Shown: piece by piece, positions 54,884 to 64,000 of the stretch | Numbering within the stretch: position 1 is the stretch's first letter | Layout: every line of letters starts with the position of its first letter | Source: Scolanthus callimorphus | Taxonomy: Eukaryota; Cnidaria; Anthozoa; Actiniaria; Edwardsiidae | Length of the DNA: 64,000 bases | Direction of reading: 5' to 3' | Assembly (NCBI GenBank): GCA_033964015.1 | Contig: CM066922.1 | Span: 1,504,856-1,568,855 of the forward strand | Position numbers and translations under genes: made by a program | Notes under the pieces: model-generated | What the model was told of the DNA's origin: nothing | Seen by the model: the letters and a program-made list of their open reading frames with translations, nothing else | Databases searched by the model: none

Positions 54884-55518
54884 TTTTAAGGAACAGGTGA
54901 GCTAACAAGCGTTTTGCCCAGTTGGTTTCATGAGGTTTTGAAAAAGCCTCAACAAGCATAAAAATTAACAAATGAACTTATCCTGTGCTTTTCATTATGT
55001 TTTCAAAGCTTATATGCAGCCTTTAAATCATTGGTGGAAAATGCTCATTAGCCCACTTGATTTCTCTAAATTCAGCCTTACTGCATGTGCTCATAATCTA
55101 ATTTTTGCATCTTATTGATATTCAAAGCATATTATTCTCTAGCTCTGCCAAGTAGCCTGATTCTTTGTTCCTTCTGCAAATGGTGTCACAGAAATAATCG
55201 CCTATTGGTTCCTGTGATTCACACTTCCCGTGCGCTTCAGGGGAGGGGCATGCCCTTATATTGTTCTTTTTTTACGTTTACCTGCTGATTGATGCTATTT
55301 GATCTACCTTCCTGGTAATTTGAACCACACTCACTGGAATTAAGTGAATTCTCTATGACCAGTGTGGCTTTTCGTGTTAAGGATGTTATGTGACACAAGT
55401 TTTTTTATTCAAGACAAGAAGACCAGCATAAAATTTATGTGCTTTATTTTATGCATTATAAGGCAACGTTTTATTTTAGGGATGGGGAGTGTCAATTTTC
55501 ATTTCGCTGGCTGTCAAT

Positions 55519-55630
55519 CTGCATTTCGCTGGCTGAGGTTCGCGAGGTTGTGGACAGCTGCAAAACAAAGGGAGTTTCGACCCAGCGGAGAAGTCTCTTT
55601 TCCTCACGAACCTCAGCCAGCGAAATGCAG
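55519..55630. repeat. 112-bp foldback element
   Basis: CTGCATTTCGCTGGCTGAGG then TTCGCGAGG at 55519-55547 is inverted at 55601-55630 with one difference. Confidence 0.85.
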
Positions 55631-55829
55631 AGAAAAGAAGCCTCTGCTAGCAGGGAACACACAATCTTGCTTGATCATGATTAACAAATTTGTAAGAAAA
55701 TTTGCTTGGGTAGCCTTGGTTGAGTAGTCGCACAACAGGAATGCCAGAACAAGTAAAATAACTCATAATGTTAATGAGGCACCATTTAAAAAGCCTGCAG
55801 GCCCTGGGGTGAGCACAGGGCCTGAAATA

Positions 55830-55924
55830 CAGTAAAATTTACCTGATCTTCCTTTCTTTTTTGGAGGAGATTCCAGAGTTGGTCACTTTTAACACCCTTC
55901 CCTGGTATTTTCTGGAACCACACA
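55830..55924. repeat. half of a TGTGTGGTTCCAGAAAATAT-family MITE
   Basis: TTTACCTGATCTTCC, then GGTCACTTTTAACACCCTTC and GGTATTTTCTGGAACCACAC match the right half of the 54.7-kb copy. The left end is missing. Confidence 0.6.
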
Positions 55925-56675
55925 ATATCGAAGGAAGTTTTTTTTAGGTAATCTCATTCAAAGGTCGACTCTGCCTCCAGTAATTAAACGAGCCTCAGGG
56001 GAATAAAACAAAGGATATAAATTATTCCTTTTTCGATGCTGATGTGAGGTATTTTGTTATATTTTCCTGACTCTTGCACTGAAGTAGGAACTTAGTAATA
56101 TAGAATTTGGTCTATTGGTCCTGTTTTTGAGGTTTTTGGAGGGGCATGATTGTTGGCTGACGCTCAAGCAATAAGCACTATTAAATTAGGAAAATTTTAC
56201 CAGAGTTGCATGTGGCATTTCATTTAGAGGAGAATATCTTAAAAACACGAGAGATTTTACATGCAAATGTATTTTTTAAAAACAACACTTTGCTAACGTC
56301 TTATTCTCAATGCCATTACACTTATTTTATAAATAAAAAATAGAAAAAAAAGGAAAGTGGGAGAAAAGCTTGTGTCTATGTGTACTTGAAAATTTGTTTA
56401 CCTGAGATAAACAAATGTAAAATAAAATTATTTTCAACCACTATAGTTTTGGTTGGGTGTTACAGAACGTGCAAATTAGATAACTGAGTGAAAATGTTGT
56501 AAAATTGTAGGTACTACAGGGTCACCTTTTCCAGTGATTGGCCAGATGGTCGGTGAAGTTGTGTGTATTGTCGCCGTGTGAGTTCCGCTTTTAGGCAGTG
56601 CCTAAATCTATATATTAGTACTTTATAAATTATTAACATTGTGTGGGCCATTTAACTTATTGGTGGATATTATAA

Positions 56676-57051
56676 TTAGCCCCCAAAGAAATTCCCACGC
56701 AATATTTGATGTATTAAGCTTATTTTAGATTCTGCTAAAATTACGAGACAGTTTGGAATAAATGTTGTAGAAAATCCCTGCAACCCGAAATCTGCTGGTA
56801 GTGAAATAAAGTACCTTTGTTTGGTAGGTTTGGTTACGACAGGTCTTCTTTTCCGTATGCTCTGTGCCTTAGCTTTGGCTAATATCATGTTAACGATTGA
56901 TCGGGGCTTTATCTTCGCACCACGGGGTTTGTGCCACTGCTGAGGCAAGCTAGTGCACGACAAACGAGCTGGGACTTCCTTCAGGCCCAGCTGTTGATAG
57001 TGAATGAGTGTTTGGCACAAACCCAACACATGAGAACAAGTTCCAGTCAAG
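56676..57051 (-). pseudogene. SWIM-YqaJ gene, second exon (SWIM CxH half)
   Basis: Opens at 57051 after TATTTTTGATTGCAG and reads LTGTCSHVLGLCQTLIHYQQ, LGLKEVPARLSCTSLPQQWH and KPRGAKIKPRSIVNMILAK. The first Cys and His complete the SWIM zinc finger begun in the upstream exon (CxC..CxH). The SLPQQWHKPRG block is one I recall from SWIM-YqaJ proteins repeated in cnidarian genomes. The 3' border of the exon is uncertain; the frame is open to 56676. Confidence 0.65.
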
Positions 57052-57132
57052 CTGCAATCAAAAATAGTAAAACCTGTTGAAATTATTGTTGGATCGTCCG
57101 AACGCAATTGTGACTAAAAGCACAACTCTTAC

Positions 57133-57419
57133 CCTGCTCTACATGAGCACCGGCCGTCGATAATTTTGCGATCTTTAGATTAAATCTCCAAGTTAATTTT
57201 GTGTGCAGACATACTTTTCCACATCGAGCGGTAGCAATTACATGTAATTACTATGCGATTGTCGTTGACTTTTTCTAAACTAACATCGTGTATGTAAGAA
57301 TCAAGAAAGTAATTATACCCTCTTTCTTTCGATCTTCTTGTTAAACCTCTTGAACCGAAGAAATTTAAGCCGAAATCTCTCGGCAAAATACAGAGAGATG
57401 TACCACCAGCGGCCGCCAT
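57133..57419 (-). pseudogene. SWIM-YqaJ gene, first exon (SWIM CxC half) with in-frame stop
   Basis: The ATG at 57419 gives MAAAGGTSLCILPRDFGLNF, later RGYNYFLDSYIHDVSLEKVN and CYRSMWKSMSAHKINLEI. A TAA at 57180-57182 interrupts, but the same frame continues KDRKIIDGRCSCRAG to a GTAAGAG donor at 57132. The CSC pair and the next exon's CSH form a SWIM finger in the expected spacing. SWIM fingers bind DNA or protein in transposases and ubiquitin-related proteins. The nonsense codon and the later frame change indicate an inactive copy. Confidence 0.65.
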
Positions 57420-60400
57420 ATTGGAATAATGTCCGAGGCTGTCCGTTGCTATGCGTTGCTATGAATGGGCGGAGCCATAGTCAGAATAGGGATCGGTGAA
57501 TTTAGCGGAATGAGCTACAATTTCTACCCCTTCCCTCTCTCTAAAATAACGATAATAATGGAACTTATTATATAGACATGCGTGTTTTACTGGAAAATTC
57601 ATCTCTCGTAGATCTCATAGGAAGATACATCCGGGACCTGAGTGGCATATTTTCCATATCCTCACTTTTGCGATGCCTTATATTTTATAAAATTTACTCA
57701 CTCAAATGTCATCCTCTTTGGTGCATACTTGCTGAGCATACTATTGTAGCTCTCAAGCTCACTTGTGTGTCTGTAAAGTATTGATTTCAAAATTGTGAAA
57801 TTAATCAAAACCCCAAAGAATACAACACTCGATTTGTTTGGCACAGACAGAGGTTTATTTCCCAGCCAGACTACATGAACAAACCGACTAGCTGCCATGG
57901 ATAAAATAAAATCTCTTTGCCACTCATATGGGTGGTAGGTAGAAATACCAAACTAGTATTCAAAATGTGATACTCAGACTGATACTGATACTATGATTGT
58001 ACTCTCCAACAGGTGCAGTAAAACACTAAAACAATAAACTAGTAATCTAATCCAGCCAATAAGGGATTGACCTTTGTCCTGTGCAATATTTCTTTTTAAT
58101 CCTGTTATGAGATATTTTGCACAAGAAAAAATGTTTACATATGCTTTAGAAACAGATTAAAAGGGAATTCATGTCTTCCCACACGTTATGTACAACAAAT
58201 GGTCAGTCAATATGTCATTGTACATGGATAAATGACTTTCTCTAAATGTTGTAGTATTAAAAAATTGTGTCAGGCTACTATTGTAATTACCTGAATCTAA
58301 AATAGAAGGAGAAGTGGGCAAGCCATTTCTTATCGAGGGCCACTTTCCTAAGGGCTTCCATCTCCTTGGATGATTTACAGAGGTGGGCCTTCGTAGGGCT
58401 CACCACAGCTTCTGGTGAGTGCTTGTAAACTCCATCTGCCCACCGTGTCCCCACAGATATGGTGTAGAACACCAAACCAGAAATTCTTGGAGAGAATAAT
58501 AAAAATGCAGTTTCGTTTTTTTTTAAGAATAAATGCAAACTTCCGTCAATGTTGACCATGATCATTATGTGGTCAAAGACAACATTACGAAAAAAAGAAG
58601 CATAAAGTGTCAATAGTCTGTAGCCTGATTCAGGTGCACAGAAAGGAGGTTTAGTTTGTTTTCCATTTCATGTACATGTTAAGAACATGAGCACAAAAAA
58701 GTTTTCATGCTGACATTGAAAATTTACCTTCAACTCTTCTTCACTGCCCTCACAGCAGTATCAAAAGTGATTAACAATATCACTTATCCATGGTTTTATT
58801 GCCTCGCATCCCTTAAGATGAGCAGCTTGAAGATAGAGACATTAGTAAGATTAGTCTTACATTTATAACATGATCTCTAATTTTTAATAGAGCTCATCAT
58901 CTTGTATAAGGTTTCAGTAGATAAATTTAATTCAGGAAAATTTTCCCAGGAGACAAGACGATAAAATCTTGAGTATCAAGGCCAAATGTAGAGAAGAGTT
59001 GGACATCCAAGTGCTTATGCAGCCATTAAGTCTAATGATTGCTTCATAACAATTATAAATGCCTCTAGAGGTCAAGCACAAAACAACACATATCTATTCT
59101 GAAATAGGCAGTGATGGACTATTGTACTGATGCTGTAATTTCAACCATGAATTACCTTATGGAGTGCTTTACTCAGTTTCTTGGCCTTGTGCCAGATATC
59201 CAATGAGTAGAATAGTTGTAGGAGCTGAGGAAGCCTCTCTGTGGTGATCAAAATAACGGAGTACATTTCTTAAAAAACAAAAATAATGACACACAATATA
59301 GCAGCCTAAATGCCCATTGCCCTTTTCTGCCCCTCCACCCCCAAAAAAATTTAGCTTTCTGAAAATAAATTTCCCTTCAGATAGTAAACTGTAAAATAAC
59401 TGAGGATGTCTCATGTCATTTGACAACAAAGTTTTCAGACTAGTGACAAACTTAAATTAGTGATAATACATAGATAGATTTGACTTGTCGGTGATACCAA
59501 TCAGAATAAAGAAAAACAAAAGAAACATTATCTGCATTTTACACTACTGAATTATCAACCTAGCACCAAGAGAAAATGATATAAGACAATCTATCGCGCG
59601 TATTCATGTCCAGGCCTATGAAAGTCCACAATAAGAATCTATTTTTAGAAACCGGAAGTTGGCAGTTCTCACTGAGTGCTGTCACGGTGTCACGCATCGC
59701 CTTCAACAATTCGCCGCCTTGTTGGCGCTGCTTCTCCTATTTTCATTGATAATGCAGTTCTTGGCATCGCTGAGCCATTTAGTCCTTTACCGAGTTCTTT
59801 GGCTATTGTTTTTTTCTGGTTTTTGTCAAGGTTTTAGTCCTGACTAAATGCATTCATTCAAAAGAAAAGTAACTGCTCACAGAAGCACTTTGCTGAGTAA
59901 GAAAAAAAGAAGTTATAGAACTGTGCTTTTCTGTGGTTTTGTCGGTTTGTGTTGCCTGAAATATCTCCATCTATAGATGGACACTTCTACAGTGTTTCAC
60001 CAAACTTTGGAAAGAAAAACGGAAGACTGTTGGAGCTATAGACTTCTTCAAGAGGAGACCAGAAGAATACAGAAGAAGTCGTCCCTGAGAAAAAAAACTT
60101 TACGAGGCTGAACACGTACTCGACCGTTGGCGTTCTCAAACACGAGAAACTGATGGGAAGAGCTCACCTTATTCCTCAAAGAGAACTTCCTTGGAATAAG
60201 CTTAACTACTTATAGTCTTTTAATGATAAACATTCTGCAGTGTATACGGATTGCGGAAGAGCAAGTAAGCGTTTTCGTGTGTTGTCCTTCTTTCTCTCTT
60301 TCTGTCACTTCTACTAAGTTATTTCTATGACGTTTTTTCGGCACGGCAGCGCCCTTTTTGAAGCTACTTCACATCACTGAAGTTCAATTTGAATATATAG

Positions 60401-60840
60401 TTTTAGACCTATCAAATTTCTGTGAATTACCTTCCCTTTTATGTGCTTATTATCTTCATTTTTGTTAAAATAAAATCAAAGTGGGGCGCAAGATCTTCGT
60501 TTTCTGCTTGATCATTCTGTTTCCAAGGCGAATGTTGAATAGACAAAAACATTTCATTTGATTGAAAATAAATCATTTCTCCTTATCTTTTAAATGAGCT
60601 AGGGCTAGAAACATATTCTGCATTCGCAAAACATGACTTCTACTTCTAGTTATATAAGAATTATGCTTGAAAAGCCTAAAATAATAGTAAAAAGTCGCCG
60701 CTTGTTATAGTTGAAGTTGTCTATTTATCGACTTTGCCGTTTAGTTTTTTTTAAAACCATATTTGGCATTTATCCCAAGAGCTAGTAGCTCATCTAGGGG
60801 ATTCATGCGTAACATTATACTTACATTTCATTTTGCATGT
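57420..60840. other. 3.4 kb with no recognised gene
   Basis: Includes the promoter side of the SWIM-YqaJ gene. A 108-codon minus-strand frame at 58287-58613 contains VNIDGSLHLFLKK, weakly reminiscent of NHR-type domains, but is not convincing. A 62-codon hydrophobic plus-strand frame at 59659 has no support. Confidence 0.35.
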
Positions 60841-60841
60841 T

Positions 60842-63800
60842 TTTGTTGTTGTTTTTTTTTTAGATACAAACTTTTTACTTTAAGGCGAACACACACGTAG
60901 ATAGAAAGAATGTTGGCCAAGAGAAAAAAGATTAAGTAAACCTTTTCGTTTCTTTGATGTATTGTCTTACTGCTGCAAAAATTGCCACATTACCATTGGA
61001 GTTAAAAGTCAAATTTCCATTTAAGAGAATCTCGGTTCTTTTAGTAGTATTAAGAGAATTCCAGCAGGTAATGCCAGCAATTTCTTCGACAGAGGCGAAA
61101 AGAGAATTACGTTGAGCAGCATATCTAGGGCAAAATAGAAAATAGTGTGCGACATCTTCTTTCCCTGCACCACAGGAACAAGCTGGCGAGTCTACACAAT
61201 TAATTGAATACAGGTACCAATTGAGGGCACACTGCTTTAATCTTAATCTTGTATGCAAAATTGAAAAATATCTTTCTTCACCGACACCTAAATAGACCAG
61301 CTTGTTCACTGGTGGTACAGGGAAAGTTTCACGTAATAAGGCACTCTTGAAAGAAGCTACAGATAAGCTATGGCGAATAGACTGAGGCAAGCTATTCCTC
61401 AATTGAATGGTAGAATAAAGAAAATATTTTTTTGATTTTTCAGTATTAATAAATGGTATTATTAAATTGAAATTATTCCTTAAGGCATACGAGGTCGCAC
61501 TAGCTACTTGCTGAGGGCAGATTGAAGAAAGATACGGAGGAGCAAAATTATTTACCATTTTGTATAAAAGAATCAGCTTGTGCATTTTCCTTCTATCAGC
61601 TAAACGACGCAGACCAGTTTCCAATAACAAGGATTCCCTGTGGGTTCCCTTAATTGCACCAGTAATGACACGCGTAGCATCAAATTGTATACTCTCTAAG
61701 AGATCAGATTCACCCTTTGTGCATCCGTCCCAGACAACATCGGCGTACTCTAGATTTGATCGAATTAATGATTTATATAACACTTCGAGAGTGTGTCGGG
61801 ATAACGTAAACTTAAGTCCTTTTAACAATTTTAATTTTTTCGATGTTTTCTGGTAAATCTTGGTTAAATGAGCCTTCCATGACATTTTACTTTCCAAAAC
61901 CACACCCAAGTGTTCGTGCTCCTTTACAATTTCAATTTTCTTTCCTCCCATACACAAGTCTGGGTGGTGTGGCAAGTTTTTTTTTTTAAGTGAAAAGGTC
62001 ATTGATTTCGTTTTGCTGCATTCATAGTTACTAACCACTTACTGGCCCAGGAGGAAATAGAAGATAAATCGCTATTCAACTCGCTAGCAGTAGCTTCAGG
62101 GGACACATCCACTTCATTTAATAGCAGCGTGTCGTCAGCGAATAGAAAGCAGCCGCTCTCAAGCCCAACCTGGATATCATTGATATAAATGAGAAATATG
62201 AGCGGACCTAAGACGGAGCCCTGAGGCACACCGGCTTTGATAGTTTGGCACGAGGAGCTGCTTCCTTCGATAACAACCTGTTGCTTTCTTTCACTTAAAT
62301 AACTCTCAAACCACTTATAAAGATCACCCCTCACACCAACCCTTTTCAATTTGAGGAGCAGTCCCTCGTGCCAGACCTTATCGAATGCTTTGGATATGTC
62401 CAAAAACACCGCGCGTACTTCAGTCCCCCTATCAAGTGCTTCATGTATTTGGTTCACGATATAAACCAACTGCATTACAGTCGAATCATTTAAAGAAAAA
62501 CCAGATTGAAAACGATAAAAAAGTCCTATCCGCTTTAAAAAAGAATTCAATCTGAGAAAAACAATTTTTTCACATATTTTACTAATACTAGGCAGGAGAG
62601 AGACCGGCCGATAATTTACTTTGAATTGTCGGTTATCGCGTTTAAACAATGGTATAACATTCGCTAACTTCCAATCACTTGGGAGTTGACCAAGAGATAG
62701 AGGAAGGTTAATTAAATTTGATAATGCAAGTGCGAGCCCACTCTTACAAAGCCTTAGTACCCTATTGCTAATTCCGTCAAAACCACACGCTTTATTCACA
62801 TATACAAGGTCCAGCAACTTGTACACCTCGTCTTCACTAGTCGACACGCAAGAAATGGTAGAGTGTGTCGCGTCTTCGATTTCATTTGAAATAGGGCTAA
62901 CAGTCGCATGATCATCAGTAGCTGGTAATTGTGATTGACTTACAAAATAATTATTAAAAACCTCAGCTTTTTCTTTCGGGTCTGAATATATTTTACCATC
63001 ATCATGTATTGGTGGTATGGAGTTAAATCCTTTTGAGCCATAAAACGACTTGGCGACCTGCCACCATTTTTTACTTGGCGTTGCTGGGTCACTTAGTATT
63101 TCATTGACATTATTATTGTGATCCTGTTTCGCTTGCCTAATTAATGAAGTTACCAAATTCCTCTGAGTGCGGTACGCCTCCCAATTTTGAGGCAATTTAT
63201 TATGAATAAAAAATTTTAAAAAACGATCTCGTTTGCGAATTGCACAACGAATATGGCCACGCATCCAAGGCTTGTCGTTGGGACGAATTGTGACAACTTT
63301 GCTTGGAATGAAGCAGTCAATAACAAATTTAAACAATGAAAACCACTTTTTATAAATAGCATCAATTCCGTCTGTCGTATCAGAAAATACACTATTCCAA
63401 TCCGCTTCACTCAAAGCACGATTCAAACCATCTTCGTCGACATTTGAAAAATTTCTCACCTGACGCTTAAAACATTTTTGCCTATAAACAGGGATTGCTA
63501 AATTTCCATAAATAACATTGTGATCACAATTCGAGGGAGGACTGAGTGTCCCTAAACGTGTAAATATTTCCGGGGAATCGGTTATCAAAACATCTAAAAT
63601 TGATTCTGACGTGTCCGTTATTCTTGTGGATTCCTTAATGAGCTGAGAAAGCGAATTGCATTCTAAAAAATTCCATAGCTTCATACCCACACTTGTATTA
63701 GGTGTTGATGTTTGACAGAAATTATAATGGGCGTTTAGATCCCCAATTAAAACAATAGCCGAATAATGCATTGGTTGAATTACATTAAGGCGATCTTGTA

Positions 63801-64000
63801 ACCTCGCAAAAAAAATAATCTTCCAGATCGGCACAAGAATCGGGTCTATAATATACTCCACAAATAATCTTAAATTTGTCCAAACTTAATTCAAGCCATA
63901 TGCATTCAATATCGTCACATTCTAGCTCAGGTTTTCTTTTGAAAGATAAATGTTCCGCAATATAAACTGCCACACCCCCAGCTCTAATTTCCGAGCGGTC
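60842..64000 (-). pseudogene. CR1/Jockey-group LINE ORF2 (endonuclease, reverse transcriptase), 5' end beyond window
   Basis: On the minus strand from the right edge: endonuclease with RAGGVAVYI, WLELSL, GVYYRPDS and LIGDLNAHYN. A long linker follows, then reverse transcriptase with KACGFDGISNRVLRL, VNYRPVSLLPSISKICEKIV, VFLDISKAFDKVWH, KAGVPQGSVLGPLIFLIYIN and the catalytic CFLFADDT. The C-terminal part includes LIRSNLEYADVVWDGCTKGE and the zinc pattern CSCGAGKEDVAHYFLFCPRY, ending at 60932. The 3' end has an A10 tract at about 60852-60861. The frame breaks at an A8 run (63808-63815) and a T4 run (62011-62014); otherwise about 1,000 codons are open, so this is a young copy, or an intact one with two assembly errors. 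Confidence 0.88.

Larger units (their letters stand above)
51636..56613 (+). mobile_element. candidate Helentron/DINE-like element, copy C, in an intron of the SWIM-YqaJ gene
   Basis: Starts AGCGGAACTC at 51636 and ends GAGTTCCGCTTTTAGGCAGT then GCCTAAATCTATAT at 56613. Both subterminal repeats carry the same variant base (AACTC/GAGTT against AGCTC/GAGCT in copies A and B), which supports their being a pair. The 3' hairpin stem GGC/GCC is the reverse of copy A's GCC/GGC. The 5-kb interior contains foldbacks, MITEs and a possible coding fragment. Pairing across this distance is inference. Confidence 0.55.

Noticed and set aside
58287..58613. NHR/neuralized-like domain (VNIDGSLHLFLKK)
   Set aside because: Only one short block is suggestive; the rest shows no family pattern and no exon borders support it.
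59659..59847. Small hydrophobic membrane protein
   Set aside because: Leu/Phe-rich frame in T-rich sequence, without homologue, splice signals or neighbouring coding sequence.

Overview
The window looks like a repeat-rich, AT-rich stretch of an animal nuclear genome. A cnidarian, probably a stony coral, is my best guess. The grounds are introns with GT..AG borders, no bacterial operons, and transposon protein families I recall as multi-copy in coral and anemone genomes (capsid-bearing Polinton/Maverick, DUF6589, RecQ-like, SWIM-YqaJ, L1/Tx1 and CR1/Jockey LINEs). The lineage is inference; no species-diagnostic gene is present.

Layout. 1-5.4 kb is the right part of a Polinton/adintovirus-like element, all on the minus strand: major capsid (cut by the window edge), basic virion protein, penton-like protein, DDE integrase with chromodomain (two frameshifts), a PC4-like ssDNA-binding protein, a Cys/His protein, and a pyrimidine-rich minisatellite. 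6.2-7.0 kb holds an intact unrecognised exon. 8.2-10.1 kb is a DUF6589 gene with frameshifts.

12.6-31.6 kb is a nested structure. A RecQ-like helicase pseudogene (minus strand, start at 31604) is split into three blocks by two large insertions. One (13266-20762) has 19-bp inverted ends and encodes a large cnidarian transposon protein. The other (21210-30973) has about 0.7-kb inverted repeats and a TTAA target duplication, and is itself full of smaller insertions.

32.3-33.8 kb has a DDE (HARBI1/ISL2EU-like) transposase remnant and MITEs. 36.7-37.1 kb may hold the first two exons of an unknown gene. 39.0-43.7 kb is an L1/Tx1 LINE with two internal deletions and a 2,002-bp insertion that left no target duplication. 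50.7-57.4 kb is a SWIM zinc finger/YqaJ nuclease gene split by a 5-kb element of the same insertion family. 60.8-64 kb is a CR1/Jockey LINE running off the right edge.

Two patterns run through the window. First, three insertions (22.5-28.3, 40.4-42.4 and 51.6-56.6 kb) share subterminal inverted repeats and a 3' hairpin with compensatory base changes, as in Helentron/DINE-like rolling-circle elements. Second, most reading-frame breaks are single-base changes in homopolymers, so some 'pseudogenes' may be assembly errors. I see no complete, clearly functional host gene.
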